From contig NZ_JAAMQZ010000040.1 of NCBI RefSeq assembly GCF_013522825.1, positions 1 through 42,092 on the forward strand: DNA of 42,092 nucleotides. Reading direction: 5' to 3'. A program made the translations under genes and the position numbers. The stretch comes from Stutzerimonas stutzeri. Lineage in GTDB: Bacteria; Pseudomonadota; Gammaproteobacteria; Pseudomonadales; Pseudomonadaceae. The notes beneath the pieces were generated by a model, which was not told where the DNA came from, searched no databases, and was given only the letters and a program-made list of their open reading frames with translations. Below are positions 17,465 to 26,415 of the stretch, piece after piece (position 1 is the first letter of the stretch; each line of letters starts with the position of its first letter).

Positions 17465-18561
17465 TGAGTGAAGCCGATCAGCTCAAGGCCCTGCGCGTAC
17501 GCATCGACAATCTGGACGAGCGGATTCTCGACCTGATCAGCGAGCGTGCGCGTTGTGCCCAGGATGTGGCGCGGGTCAAGACCGCGTCGCTGGCCGAGGG
17601 CGAGGAGGTGGTGTTCTATCGCCCCGAGCGCGAGGCGCAGGTGCTCAAGCGCATCATGGAGCTGAACAGGGGGCCGCTGGACAATGAAGAAATGGCGCGT
17701 CTGTTCCGCGAGATAATGTCTTCCTGTCTGGCCCTGGAGCAGCCGTTGCGAGTCGCCTATCTCGGTCCGGAGGGCACCTTCTCGCAAGCGGCGGCGCTCA
17801 AGCATTTCGGTCAGTCTGTGGTCAGCAAGCCGATGGCGGCCATCGATGAGGTGTTCCGCGAAGTGGTCGCCGGCGCGGTGAATTTCGGCGTGGTGCCGGT
17901 GGAAAACTCCACCGAGGGTGCGGTCAACCACACCCTGGACAGCTTCCTCGAACATGACATCGTCATCTGCGGTGAAGTCGAGCTGCGCATCCACCACCAC
18001 CTGCTGGTGGGCGAAACGACCAAGACCGATCGCATCACCCGCATCTATTCCCATGCACAATCACTCGCGCAGTGCCGCAAGTGGCTGGACGCGCACTACC
18101 CGAATGTCGAGCGCGTGGCGGTATCGAGCAATGCCGACGCCGCCAGACGGGTAAAGAGCGAGTGGAACTCGGCGGCCATCGCCGGCGACATGGCGGCACA
18201 GCTGTACGGGCTGACCAAGCTGGCGGAAAAGATCGAGGATCGCCCGGACAACTCCACGCGCTTTCTGATCATCGGCAGCCAGGAAGTGCCGCCGACCGGC
18301 GACGACAAGACCTCGATCATCGTCTCCATGCGCAACAAGCCGGGCGCGCTGCATGAACTGCTGATGCCGTTCCATGCCAACGGCATCGACCTGACCCGCA
18401 TCGAAACCCGCCCGTCGCGCAGCGGCAAGTGGACCTATGTGTTCTTCATCGACTGCATCGGCCATCACCAGGACCCGCTGATCAGGGACGTGCTGGAAAA
18501 GATCGGCAACGAAGCCGTGGCGCTCAAGGTGCTGGGGTCGTACCCGAAAGCCGTGCTGTAA
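17464..18561 (+). CDS. pheA: Bifunctional chorismate mutase / prephenate dehydratase (P-protein)
   Basis: This 365-residue bifunctional enzyme makes phenylpyruvate for phenylalanine. Residues 1-90 are an AroQ-type chorismate mutase (LRVRIDNLDERILDLISERA). The prephenate dehydratase part begins near 95 with VAYLGPEGTFSQAAA and includes VPVENSTEGAVNHTLD. A C-terminal ACT domain from about 275 (SIIVSMRNKPGALHELL) has the phenylalanine-binding element as ETRPSR, the local form of ESRP. The start overlaps the serC stop by one base. A hairpin spans the stop codon. Confidence 0.96.
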   Translation: MSEADQLKALRVRIDNLDERILDLISERARCAQDVARVKTASLAEGEEVVFYRPEREAQVLKRIMELNRGPLDNEEMARLFREIMSSCLALEQPLRVAYLGPEGTFSQAAALKHFGQSVVSKPMAAIDEVFREVVAGAVNFGVVPVENSTEGAVNHTLDSFLEHDIVICGEVELRIHHHLLVGETTKTDRITRIYSHAQSLAQCRKWLDAHYPNVERVAVSSNADAARRVKSEWNSAAIAGDMAAQLYGLTKLAEKIEDRPDNSTRFLIIGSQEVPPTGDDKTSIIVSMRNKPGALHELLMPFHANGIDLTRIETRPSRSGKWTYVFFIDCIGHHQDPLIRDVLEKIGNEAVALKVLGSYPKAVL

Positions 18562-18571
18562 GCACGGCTTT
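18547..18571 (+). terminator. Hairpin overlapping the pheA stop codon
   Basis: AAAGCCGTGCT and AGCACGGCTTT form a perfect 11-bp stem with a three-base loop (GTA); the TAA stop lies inside. Only three T close the stem, so termination may be partial and may set the ratio of pheA to hisC/tyrA expression. Confidence 0.6.
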
Positions 18572-18694
18572 GGCTGGAGGCTTGAGGCTGAAGGCTCGAC
18601 GATAAGTATGGTGCGCTGTTGAAGGCAAGCGTGCCGATGAACATGAGGGTGGGCTTGAGGCTGATCGTCCAACCTCAAGCCTACAGCCTCAAGC
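18571..18694. repeat. Dispersed GGCTTGAGGCTG-type repeat between pheA and hisC
   Basis: Imperfect copies TGGCTGGAGGCTTGAGGCTG (18571-18590) are followed by an exact inverted pair GCTTGAGGCTG (18653-18663) / CAGCCTCAAGC (18684-18694). It is related to the repeats before gyrA, beside folE and after aroC, with CTTGA in place of CTGGA units. Confidence 0.6.
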
Positions 18695-18726
18695 GCCGGC
18701 TCAGCCGGCTGTGAGCGGAGCTGAAC

Positions 18727-19836
18727 ATGAGTGCCGATTTCCTCGCCCTGACCGTACCGGGCGTACAGAAACTTTCTCCCTACGTCACCGGCAAGCCGAT
18801 CGATGAGCTGGCGCGTGAGTTGGGTATCGATCCGGCGCAGATCGTCAAACTGGCCAGCAATGAAAATCCGCTTGGCCCGAATCCTCGCGTGCTGGAAGCG
18901 ATTGCCGCCGAGCTGCCCGAGCTGACGCGTTATCCCGATGGCAGTGGCTACCGGCTGAAAGCCAAGCTGGCCGAGCGTTTCGGCCTCAAGCCCGAGCAGA
19001 TCACCCTGGGCAATGGTTCCAACGATATCCTCGATCTGGTCGCGCGCTGCTGGCTGGCACCGGGCCGCAATGCGGTGTTCAGTGCTCATGCCTTTGCTGC
19101 CTATCCGCTGTGCACGCAAGCCGCGGGTGCCGAAAGCCGCGTGGTGCCGGCCATCGACTACGGTCACGACCTGAACGGCATGCTCGACGCCATCGACGAG
19201 CAGACCGGCGTGGTCTTCGTCGCCAATCCGAACAACCCCACGGGCACCTGGTTCGGCCCGCAGGCGCTGGAGGCTTTCCTCGACCGCGTTCCTGCGAGCG
19301 TTCTGGTGGTGCTGGACGAGGCCTATATCGAGTTCACCGAGGGCGACGAATTGCCCAACGGCCTAAACTACCTGGATCGCTATCCCAACCTGCTGGTGTC
19401 GCGCACGTTGTGCAAGGCCTACGGCCTGGCGGGGCTGCGGGTCGGTTACTCGGCCTCGTCGCCGCAGATTGCCGATGTGCTCAACCGGGTGCGCCTGCCA
19501 TTCAACGTCAACAGCCTCGCCCTGACGGCGGCCTGCGTTGCGCTGGACGATGAGGACTATCTGGCCGAAGGGCGGCGGGTGAACCGTGCCGGCATGGCGC
19601 AGCTGGAAAACGGCCTGCGCGAGCTGGGGCTGGAGTGGATTCCTTCGCGTGGCAACTTCCTGGCGGTCGATCTGGGGCGCGATGCGGCGCCGGTCAATGC
19701 CGGATTGCTGCGCGAGGGCGTGATCGTCCGACCGATTGCCGGTTACGGCATGCCGACCTTCCTGCGGGTTTCCATCGGCACCGAAACGGAAAATGCCCGC
19801 TTCCTCGAAGCCTTGCGTGTAGTGCTCGATCAGTGA
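18727..19836 (+). CDS. hisC: Histidinol-phosphate aminotransferase
   Basis: This 369-residue class I/II PLP aminotransferase acts in histidine synthesis and, from its place among aromatic genes, may also transaminate aromatic acids. Typical blocks are KLASNENPLGPNP, VFVANPNNPTGTW, VLDEAYIEF and the lysine region RTLCKAYGLAGLRVGY. The ATG at 18727 has GGAG eight bases upstream. Its stop overlaps the GTG start of tyrA-aroA (GTGA). It corresponds by position to the second hisC copy (hisC2) of other pseudomonads. Confidence 0.94.
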   Translation: MSADFLALTVPGVQKLSPYVTGKPIDELARELGIDPAQIVKLASNENPLGPNPRVLEAIAAELPELTRYPDGSGYRLKAKLAERFGLKPEQITLGNGSNDILDLVARCWLAPGRNAVFSAHAFAAYPLCTQAAGAESRVVPAIDYGHDLNGMLDAIDEQTGVVFVANPNNPTGTWFGPQALEAFLDRVPASVLVVLDEAYIEFTEGDELPNGLNYLDRYPNLLVSRTLCKAYGLAGLRVGYSASSPQIADVLNRVRLPFNVNSLALTAACVALDDEDYLAEGRRVNRAGMAQLENGLRELGLEWIPSRGNFLAVDLGRDAAPVNAGLLREGVIVRPIAGYGMPTFLRVSIGTETENARFLEALRVVLDQ

Positions 19837-22076
19837 CCCGGGGCCTCAGCTTGCAACAACAGAAACCTGTCGTCGACCGCCTGGTGGTGATCGGGCTTGG
19901 CCTGATTGGCGGCTCGTTCGCCAAGGGGCTGCGCGAGCAGAGGCTGTGCAACGAGGTGGTGGGTTTCGATCCGAATGCCAACAGCCGCCAGTTGGCCGTC
20001 GAGCTGGGTGTGGTGGATCGTTGCGCCGAGACGCTGGAGGAGGCGTGCCGTGGCGCCAGCGTGATCCAGCTGGCCGCGCCGATCCTGGCGATGGAAAAAC
20101 TGCTGGAACAGTTGTCGCAACTGGAGCTGGGCGATGCGGTCCTGACCGATGTCGGCAGCGCCAAGGGCAATCTGGTGCGCTGTGCGACGCGAGCGTTCGG
20201 CGCCATGCCGGCGCGTTTCGTGCCGGGCCATCCCATCGCGGGTTCCGAGCGCAGTGGCATCAGCGCCGCCGATGCTTCGCTGTTCCGGCGGCACAAGGTA
20301 ATCCTGACGCCCGTGGCCGGCACCGATCCGCAGGCGCTGGCGCTGGTCGATCAGTTATGGACGGCGCTGGGCGCGTCTGTCGAGCACATGGAAGTCGCCC
20401 ACCATGACGAGGTGCTGGCGGCCACCAGTCATCTGCCGCACCTGCTGGCGTTCGGGCTGGTGGATTCGCTGGCCAAACGTCATGAGAATCTGGAGATCTT
20501 TCGTTATGCTGCCGGCGGTTTTCGCGATTTCACCCGCATAGCGGGCAGCGATCCGGTGATGTGGCACGACATCTTCCTGGCCAATCGTGAAGCGGTGCTG
20601 GCTACCCTGGATGATTTTCGTACCGACCTCGACGCCCTGCGCGCCGCAGTCGATGAAGGAGACGGGCATACACTGCTGGGCGTATTCACGCGCGCCAGGG
20701 CTGCCCGGGAACATTTCAGCAAAATACTGGCTCGCAGAGCCTATGTGGACGTTATGCATTCCAATGACCTGATCTTCCTCGCCAACCCTGGCGGCAGCCT
20801 GACTGGCCAGTTGCGTGTGCCAGGCGACAAATCCATTTCCCACCGCTCGATCATGCTCGGCTCGCTGGCCGAAGGCACCACCGAGGTCGAGGGCTTTCTC
20901 GAAGGCGAAGACGCGCTGGCCACCATCCAGGCCTTCCGCGACATGGGCGTGGTCATCGAAGGGCCGCACCAGGGCCGCGTGACCGTGCATGGCGTCGGCC
21001 TGCACGGCCTGAAGACGCCGCCCGGTCCGATCTATCTGGGCAACTCCGGCACCTCCATGCGCCTGCTGGCCGGCTTGCTCGCCGCGCAGCCGTTCGATAC
21101 CACGCTGACCGGCGATGCCTCGCTCTCCAAGCGACCGATGAACCGCGTCGCCAACCCCTTGCGCGAGATGGGCGCGATCATCGAAACCGCCGCCGAGGGC
21201 CGTCCGCCGCTGACCATCCGTGGTGGCCAGAAGCTGTCCGGCATGCATTACGACATGCCCATGGCCAGCGCCCAGGTCAAATCCTGCCTGCTGCTCGCCG
21301 GGCTCTATGCTGCAGGCCGGACGTCAGTGACCGAGCCTGCGCCCACCCGCGACCACACCGAGCGTATGCTCCAGGGCTTCGGCTATCCGGTTCTGGTGGA
21401 AGGCAGCACCGCAACCGTCGAACCGGGCCACACGCTGAGCGCCACGCAGATCGAAGTACCGGCCGATATCTCGTCCGCCGCCTTCTTCATGGTCGCTGCC
21501 AGTATTGCCGAGGGGTCGGATGTCACTCTGGAACATGTGGGCATCAACCCCACGCGCACCGGCGTGATCGACATCCTCAAGCTGATGGGCGCCAACATCG
21601 AGCTGACCAATCAGCGTGAAGTGGGTGGCGAGCCGGTGGCCGACATTCGTGTGCGGGCCGCGCAGCTCAAGGGCATCGAGATTCCCGAAGCGCTGGTGCC
21701 GCTGGCCATCGACGAATTCCCGGTGCTGTTCATCGCCGCCGCCTGCGCCGAAGGCCGCACGCTGCTGCGTGGCGCCGAGGAACTGCGGGTCAAGGAGTCG
21801 GATCGTATCCAGGTGATGGCCGACGGTTTGCAGACCCTGGGCGTCAAGGCCGAGCCGACGCCCGACGGTATCGTCATCGACGGCGGAATCATGGGCGGCG
21901 GTGAAGTCTGGGCGCATGGCGACCATCGCATCGCCATGTCATTCAGCGTTGCGGCACTGCGCGCCAGTGCGTCGATCCGCATCCACGATTGCGCCAACGT
22001 CGCGACCTCGTTCCCCAACTTCCTGGCGTTGGCTGAGCGCGCAGGTATGCGGGTTGCGGTAGAGGAGGCTTCATGA
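19833..22076 (+). CDS. aroA: Fused cyclohexadienyl/prephenate dehydrogenase - EPSP synthase
   Basis: This 747-residue fusion is typical of Pseudomonas. The N-terminal third (about 1-295) is TyrA with the NAD-binding GLGLIGGSFAKGL, converting prephenate or arogenate toward tyrosine. From about 305 the AroA part joins shikimate-3-phosphate to phosphoenolpyruvate: PGDKSISHRSIMLGSLAEG, GNSGTSMRLLAG, DEFPVLFIAAA and ELRVKESDRI. The GTG at 19833, overlapping the hisC stop, gives the length known for the P. aeruginosa protein (746 by my recollection); a longer open frame starts inside hisC and is not credible. It overlaps cmk by four bases (ATGA). Confidence 0.95.
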   Translation: MTRGLSLQQQKPVVDRLVVIGLGLIGGSFAKGLREQRLCNEVVGFDPNANSRQLAVELGVVDRCAETLEEACRGASVIQLAAPILAMEKLLEQLSQLELGDAVLTDVGSAKGNLVRCATRAFGAMPARFVPGHPIAGSERSGISAADASLFRRHKVILTPVAGTDPQALALVDQLWTALGASVEHMEVAHHDEVLAATSHLPHLLAFGLVDSLAKRHENLEIFRYAAGGFRDFTRIAGSDPVMWHDIFLANREAVLATLDDFRTDLDALRAAVDEGDGHTLLGVFTRARAAREHFSKILARRAYVDVMHSNDLIFLANPGGSLTGQLRVPGDKSISHRSIMLGSLAEGTTEVEGFLEGEDALATIQAFRDMGVVIEGPHQGRVTVHGVGLHGLKTPPGPIYLGNSGTSMRLLAGLLAAQPFDTTLTGDASLSKRPMNRVANPLREMGAIIETAAEGRPPLTIRGGQKLSGMHYDMPMASAQVKSCLLLAGLYAAGRTSVTEPAPTRDHTERMLQGFGYPVLVEGSTATVEPGHTLSATQIEVPADISSAAFFMVAASIAEGSDVTLEHVGINPTRTGVIDILKLMGANIELTNQREVGGEPVADIRVRAAQLKGIEIPEALVPLAIDEFPVLFIAAACAEGRTLLRGAEELRVKESDRIQVMADGLQTLGVKAEPTPDGIVIDGGIMGGGEVWAHGDHRIAMSFSVAALRASASIRIHDCANVATSFPNFLALAERAGMRVAVEEAS

Positions 22077-22759
22077 TCAGTCCGGTTCCGGTCATTACCA
22101 TCGACGGCCCGAGCGGTTCGGGCAAAGGCACGGTCGCGGCTTTGCTTGCCGGCAAGCTGGGCTGGAATTTTCTCGATTCCGGCGCGCTGTATCGCTTGCT
22201 TGCCTTCGCCGCTCGCAACCACGGCGTCGATCTGACCAACGAGGAAGCCCTCAAGGCACTGGCCGCCCATCTGGATGTGCAGTTCGGTGCGGCGCAGGAT
22301 GGGCATGGCATGCGCATCGTGCTCGAAGGCGAAGACGTCACCGAGGCCATCCGCAACGAGGTCGTCGGTGCCGGGGCTTCCCAGGTCGCAGCCCTGCCGG
22401 TGGTGCGTGAAGCCCTGCTGCAGCGGCAGAAGGCTTTTCGTGAGGCACCCGGGCTGGTGGCCGATGGTCGGGACATGGGAACGGTGGTTTTTCCCGATGC
22501 TACGCTGAAGATATTCCTCACCGCCAGCGCCGAGGAAAGGGCGCGTCGGCGCTTCCTGCAGTTGAAGGCCAAGGGCGATGATGTTAACCTCGCGAGTCTT
22601 CTCGACGAGATACGGGCGCGCGATGAGCGCGATACCCAGCGTGCAGTGGCGCCGCTGAAGCCGGCAGACGATGCCATCCAGCTGGATTCCACTGCACTGT
22701 CCATCGAGCAGGTATTGGGACAGATTCTGAGCGAAGTCGACAAGCGCGATTTCGCCTGA
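22073..22759 (+). CDS. cmk: Cytidylate kinase
   Basis: This 228-residue P-loop kinase phosphorylates CMP and dCMP to the diphosphates. Walker A is DGPSGSGKGTVA near the N-terminus. DSGALYR and DGRDMGTVVFPDA are family motifs for nucleotide-monophosphate binding, and the lid region follows (RARRRFLQLKAKG). The ATG overlaps the aroA stop. The tyrA-aroA, cmk, rpsA order is standard for gammaproteobacteria. Confidence 0.96.
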   Translation: MISPVPVITIDGPSGSGKGTVAALLAGKLGWNFLDSGALYRLLAFAARNHGVDLTNEEALKALAAHLDVQFGAAQDGHGMRIVLEGEDVTEAIRNEVVGAGASQVAALPVVREALLQRQKAFREAPGLVADGRDMGTVVFPDATLKIFLTASAEERARRRFLQLKAKGDDVNLASLLDEIRARDERDTQRAVAPLKPADDAIQLDSTALSIEQVLGQILSEVDKRDFA

Positions 22760-22926
22760 TGATCAGGCGTCGAAAGGCGTCTCAGCGGCCTGATTCAGGG
22801 CCGTCAACAAGGAGGCATGTGGGAGACCAGGTCCAGTCCCGCAGGCCTTTTTTTATATGAATGAACCCACGTTATCTGGGGCGTGGAGATTGGGCGGATT
22901 CTCGCCTGAAAACAGCAGGAATAAAC

Positions 22927-24612
22927 ATGAGCGAAAGCTTTGCAGAACTTTTTGAAGAAAGCCTGAAATCCCTCGACATGCAGCCGGGCGCCATCATCAC
23001 CGGCATCGTGGTCGACATCGATGGTGACTGGGTCACCGTCCATGCCGGTCTGAAGTCCGAGGGCGTCATCCCGGTCGAGCAGTTCTACAACGAGCAGGGC
23101 GAGCTGACCATCAGCGTGGGTGACGAAGTTCACGTTGCGCTGGACGCGGTTGAAGATGGCTTCGGTGAGACCAAGCTGTCCCGCGAGAAAGCCAAGCGTG
23201 CCGAGTGCTGGATTGTTCTGGAAGCGGCTTTCGCAGCTGAGGAAGTGGTCAAGGGCGTTATCAACGGTAAGGTTAAGGGCGGCTTCACGGTCGACGTTAA
23301 CGGCATCCGTGCGTTCCTGCCAGGTTCCCTGGTCGATGTCCGTCCGGTGCGTGATACCACTCACCTGGAAGGCAAGGAACTCGAGTTCAAGGTCATCAAG
23401 CTCGACCAGAAGCGCAACAACGTTGTCGTTTCCCGTCGTAGCGTCCTGGAAGCCGAGAACAGCGCCGAGCGCGAAGCGCTGCTGGAATCGCTGCAGGAAG
23501 GCCAGCAGGTCAAGGGTATCGTCAAGAACCTCACCGACTACGGCGCATTCGTCGATCTGGGCGGCGTGGACGGCCTGCTGCACATCACCGACATGGCCTG
23601 GAAGCGCATCAAGCATCCTTCCGAAATCGTCAACGTCGGCGACGAGATCGACGTCAAGGTGCTGAAGTTCGACCGCGAGCGCAACCGCGTCTCCCTGGGT
23701 CTGAAGCAGCTGGGCGAAGATCCATGGGTTGCCATCAAGGCCCGTTACCCGGAAAACACCCGCGTCATGGCCAAGGTCACCAACCTCACCGACTACGGCT
23801 GCTTCGCCGAGCTGGAAGAGGGTGTGGAAGGCCTGGTGCACGTCTCCGAAATGGACTGGACCAACAAGAACATCCACCCGTCGAAGGTCGTACAGGTCGG
23901 CGACGAAGTGGAAGTCATGGTTCTGGACATCGACGAAGAACGTCGTCGTATCTCCCTGGGCATCAAGCAGTGCAAGTCCAACCCATGGGAAGACTTCTCT
24001 GGCCAGTTCAACAAGGGCGACCGTATCTCCGGCACCATCAAGTCGATCACCGATTTCGGTATCTTCATTGGTCTGGACGGCGGCATCGACGGTCTGGTTC
24101 ACCTGTCCGACATCTCCTGGAACGAAGTCGGTGAAGAAGCCGTGCGTCGCTTCAAGAAGGGCGACGAGCTGGATACCGTCATCCTGTCGGTCGATCCGGA
24201 GCGCGAGCGCATCTCCCTGGGCATCAAGCAGCTGGAAGACGATCCGTTCTCCAACTACGCCGCCGTCAACGACAAGGGCAGCATCGTTCGTGGCACCGTG
24301 AAGGAAGTTGACGCCAAAGGCGCCATCATCGATCTGGGCAACGATATCGAAGCCACGCTGAAAGCCTCCGAAATCAGCCGCGACCGCGTTGAAGATGCGC
24401 GCAATGTGCTGAAGGAAGGCGAAGAAGTCGAAGCCAAGATCATCAGCATCGACCGCAAGAGCCGCGTCATCAGCCTGTCCATCAAGTCGAAAGACGTCGA
24501 GGACGAGAAAGACGCAATGAAGGAACTGCGTACCAAGCAGGACGTAGAACCTTCCGCCGGCCCGACCACCATTGGTGATCTGATCCGCGCACAGATGGAA
24601 AACCAGAACTGA
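22927..24612 (+). CDS. rpsA: 30S ribosomal protein S1
   Basis: This 561-residue protein binds mRNA on the small subunit and has six S1 (OB-fold) repeats. The first two are divergent; repeats 3-6 show the GTVKxITDYGxFVxL-type core (VKGIVKNLTDYGAFVDLGG, AKVTNLTDYGCFAELEEG, GTIKSITDFGIFIGLDGG). ATG 22927 has AGGA spaced six bases and gives the family start MSESFAELFEESL; the frame is open further upstream without support. The 167-bp leader after cmk probably has its own promoter and autoregulatory structure as in E. coli, but I cannot define it. A clear terminator follows. Confidence 0.97.
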   Translation: MSESFAELFEESLKSLDMQPGAIITGIVVDIDGDWVTVHAGLKSEGVIPVEQFYNEQGELTISVGDEVHVALDAVEDGFGETKLSREKAKRAECWIVLEAAFAAEEVVKGVINGKVKGGFTVDVNGIRAFLPGSLVDVRPVRDTTHLEGKELEFKVIKLDQKRNNVVVSRRSVLEAENSAEREALLESLQEGQQVKGIVKNLTDYGAFVDLGGVDGLLHITDMAWKRIKHPSEIVNVGDEIDVKVLKFDRERNRVSLGLKQLGEDPWVAIKARYPENTRVMAKVTNLTDYGCFAELEEGVEGLVHVSEMDWTNKNIHPSKVVQVGDEVEVMVLDIDEERRRISLGIKQCKSNPWEDFSGQFNKGDRISGTIKSITDFGIFIGLDGGIDGLVHLSDISWNEVGEEAVRRFKKGDELDTVILSVDPERERISLGIKQLEDDPFSNYAAVNDKGSIVRGTVKEVDAKGAIIDLGNDIEATLKASEISRDRVEDARNVLKEGEEVEAKIISIDRKSRVISLSIKSKDVEDEKDAMKELRTKQDVEPSAGPTTIGDLIRAQMENQN

Positions 24613-24636
24613 GTTCTGATTCCAGCTGAATGAAAA

Positions 24637-24662
24637 GGGCGAACTTCGGTTCGCCCTTTTTT
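24637..24662 (+). terminator. Rho-independent terminator of rpsA
   Basis: GGGCGAAC-TTCG-GTTCGCCC is followed by six T: an 8-bp stem closed by a stable TTCG tetraloop, 25 bp after the rpsA stop. The stem is flanked by AAAA and TTTTTT, so it may also terminate the convergent marR transcript. Confidence 0.92.
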
Positions 24663-24694
24663 GTGCCTGGGATTTCTTGCGTGCGCAGTGGTCT

Positions 24695-25138
24695 TTAGTT
24701 GCGGTGGGCGAGGTTGGTCAGGGCCTGATTGACCGCCAGCCAGCCGCTGACGGCGTCCTCGCCCACCTCGTTGAATGCCTTCTCGATAAGGCGTATCTGT
24801 TCCCGGCGCAGCGCCTGTTCCAGTTTTGCGCCTTCCCTGGTGAAGCGCAGCATGCGTTTGCGCTTGTCGTCCTCGGCGGTGAGGCTCTCCACCAGATGCA
24901 TCTCGATGAGTTGGCGCAGCGGGGTATTCAGCGCCTGTTTGCTGACCCCCAGGTAGCCGAGTAACTGCTTGACGCTCAGGTCGGGATAGCTGGCGATGAA
25001 GAACAGGATGCGGTGGTGTACGCGGGACAGGCCGCGGCGCGCGAGCATCTCGTCCGGCTTGGCGGTGAACGCCTGGTAGCCGAGAAAGAAACGCTCCATG
25101 ATCAGGCGCTGATCGCTGCTTTTTTTTAGGTCAGGCAT
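24695..25138 (-). CDS. MarR-family transcriptional regulator
   Basis: This 147-residue winged-helix repressor has a DNA-binding region at about 45-110: ILFFIASYPDLSVKQLLGYLGVSKQALNTPLRQL, with a wing including EDDKRKRMLRFT. It is divergent from a PLP aminotransferase gene and likely represses it and itself. A palindrome in the 80-bp gap could be its operator. Ligand unknown. Confidence 0.88.
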   Translation of the reverse strand: MPDLKKSSDQRLIMERFFLGYQAFTAKPDEMLARRGLSRVHHRILFFIASYPDLSVKQLLGYLGVSKQALNTPLRQLIEMHLVESLTAEDDKRKRMLRFTREGAKLEQALRREQIRLIEKAFNEVGEDAVSGWLAVNQALTNLAHRN

Positions 25139-25171
25139 ATTGACGTATTTGTTGGAGTGGGCGTAATTTCG

Positions 25172-25186
25172 GTCAAGTAGTTTGAC
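25172..25186. promoter_or_regulatory. Candidate MarR operator
   Basis: GTCAA-GTAGT-TTGAC is an exact 5+5 inverted repeat lying between the divergent marR and aminotransferase starts, 34 bp from the former and 33 from the latter. Size and position suit a MarR dimer site; no experimental match is claimed. Confidence 0.45.
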
Positions 25187-25218
25187 TTATTTCTCTCGCC
25201 TTCGCATCCGGTACCCCA

Positions 25219-26385
25219 ATGGCCTTCTCCGAACGCATCGACCGCCTGAAAAGCTCGCTCATCCGTGAAATCCTCGCTGCGGCGCAGCGCCCCGAGGTGA
25301 TGTCTTTCGCCGGTGGCTTGCCGGCTGCGGCGATGCTGCCCAGCATCGAGTGGGCGGATATGCCGGCGGACATGGGGCAGTACGGGATGAGCGAGGGCGA
25401 GTCGGCGCTGCGCGAAGCCATCGCCGCCGAGGCACGCGAGCGCGGCGTGCCTTGTCGCGCGGAGCAGGTGCTGATCGTCAGTGGCTCGCAGCAGACGCTC
25501 GATCTGGCGGCCAAGCTGTTCATCGATCCGGGCACCGAAGTGCTGCTCGAGGCACCGACCTACCTGGCGGCGCTGCAGGCGTTCCAGCTGTTCGGCGCCG
25601 ACTGCCTGGCGGTGCCGCAAGAGGACGATGGTCCGCAGTTGCAGGCCTTGTGCGAGCGACTGGAGCGTCACAAGCCGGCCTTCGCCTATCTGATCCCGAC
25701 GTTTCAGAATCCGTCCGGGGTGCGTTACAGCGAAGAGAAGCGCGATGCCGTCGCGGCCTTGCTCGACGAGTTCGGTTTGACCCTGATCGAGGACGAGCCC
25801 TACCGTGAGCTGGTTTTCGATGAGGAACTCGCACGGCCTATTGCAGGCCGCTTGCGAAGCGCCAGCTGGATCTATACCGGCACGGTGTCCAAGACGCTGC
25901 TGCCGGGGCTGCGCGTCGGCTACCTGATCGCAACGCCTGACCTGTTTCCCTATCTGTTGCGCCTGAAGCAGTCTGCGGATCTGCATACCAACCGTGTTGG
26001 CCAGTGGCAGGCCCTGCAGTGGCTGGGCAGTGAGCGCTACCGCGAGCATCTGGCCGAGCTGCGCGGCTTCTACCGGTTACGCCGCGATGCCATGCAGGCA
26101 GCGCTGAGCGAGCATTTCGTCGATCTTGCCCAGTGGCAGCTTCCCCAGGGTGGCTTGTTCTTCTGGTTGAAATTGAATCAGCCCGTGGATACGCGCACGC
26201 TGCTCGATGCAGCGTTGGAGCAGGATGTGGTGTTCATGCCCGGCGAGCCTTTCTTCGTGAATCCTGACTGCAACCTGGGCTATTTGCGGCTTAACTTCAG
26301 CCACGTGGCACCGGAGCGGCTGGCTGAAGGGATATGCCGCCTGGCAGCTGTGGTTCGTCAGGCATCTACCGCCGAAGCGGCCTAG
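25219..26385 (+). CDS. PLP-dependent aminotransferase (2-aminoadipate/LysN-like)
   Basis: This 388-residue fold-type I aminotransferase resembles the catalytic half of MocR regulators and LysN/KAT enzymes. The N-terminal part has the flexible substrate loop (MSFAGGLPAAAMLP). PLP contacts are visible in PTFQNPSGVRYS and EDEPYREL, and TGTVSKTLLPGLRVGY carries the Schiff-base lysine. It probably transaminates 2-aminoadipate or an aromatic/branched amino acid. It is divergent from the marR gene, and a glutathione transferase follows after 30 bp, perhaps co-transcribed. Confidence 0.85.
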   Translation: MAFSERIDRLKSSLIREILAAAQRPEVMSFAGGLPAAAMLPSIEWADMPADMGQYGMSEGESALREAIAAEARERGVPCRAEQVLIVSGSQQTLDLAAKLFIDPGTEVLLEAPTYLAALQAFQLFGADCLAVPQEDDGPQLQALCERLERHKPAFAYLIPTFQNPSGVRYSEEKRDAVAALLDEFGLTLIEDEPYRELVFDEELARPIAGRLRSASWIYTGTVSKTLLPGLRVGYLIATPDLFPYLLRLKQSADLHTNRVGQWQALQWLGSERYREHLAELRGFYRLRRDAMQAALSEHFVDLAQWQLPQGGLFFWLKLNQPVDTRTLLDAALEQDVVFMPGEPFFVNPDCNLGYLRLNFSHVAPERLAEGICRLAAVVRQASTAEAA

Positions 26386-26415
26386 CTTCGACGTGCACTC
26401 ATAGGGGCGAATGAA

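Noticed and set aside
19635..19832. N-terminal extension of tyrA-aroA into hisC
   Set aside because: The extension reads through hisC in another frame and is not protein-like; the GTG at 19833 gives the expected TyrA start and length.
22760..22926. Terminator or riboswitch in the cmk-rpsA gap (run of seven T near 22850)
   Set aside because: No convincing GC stem directly precedes the T run; autoregulatory leader structure is possible but cannot be defined by eye.
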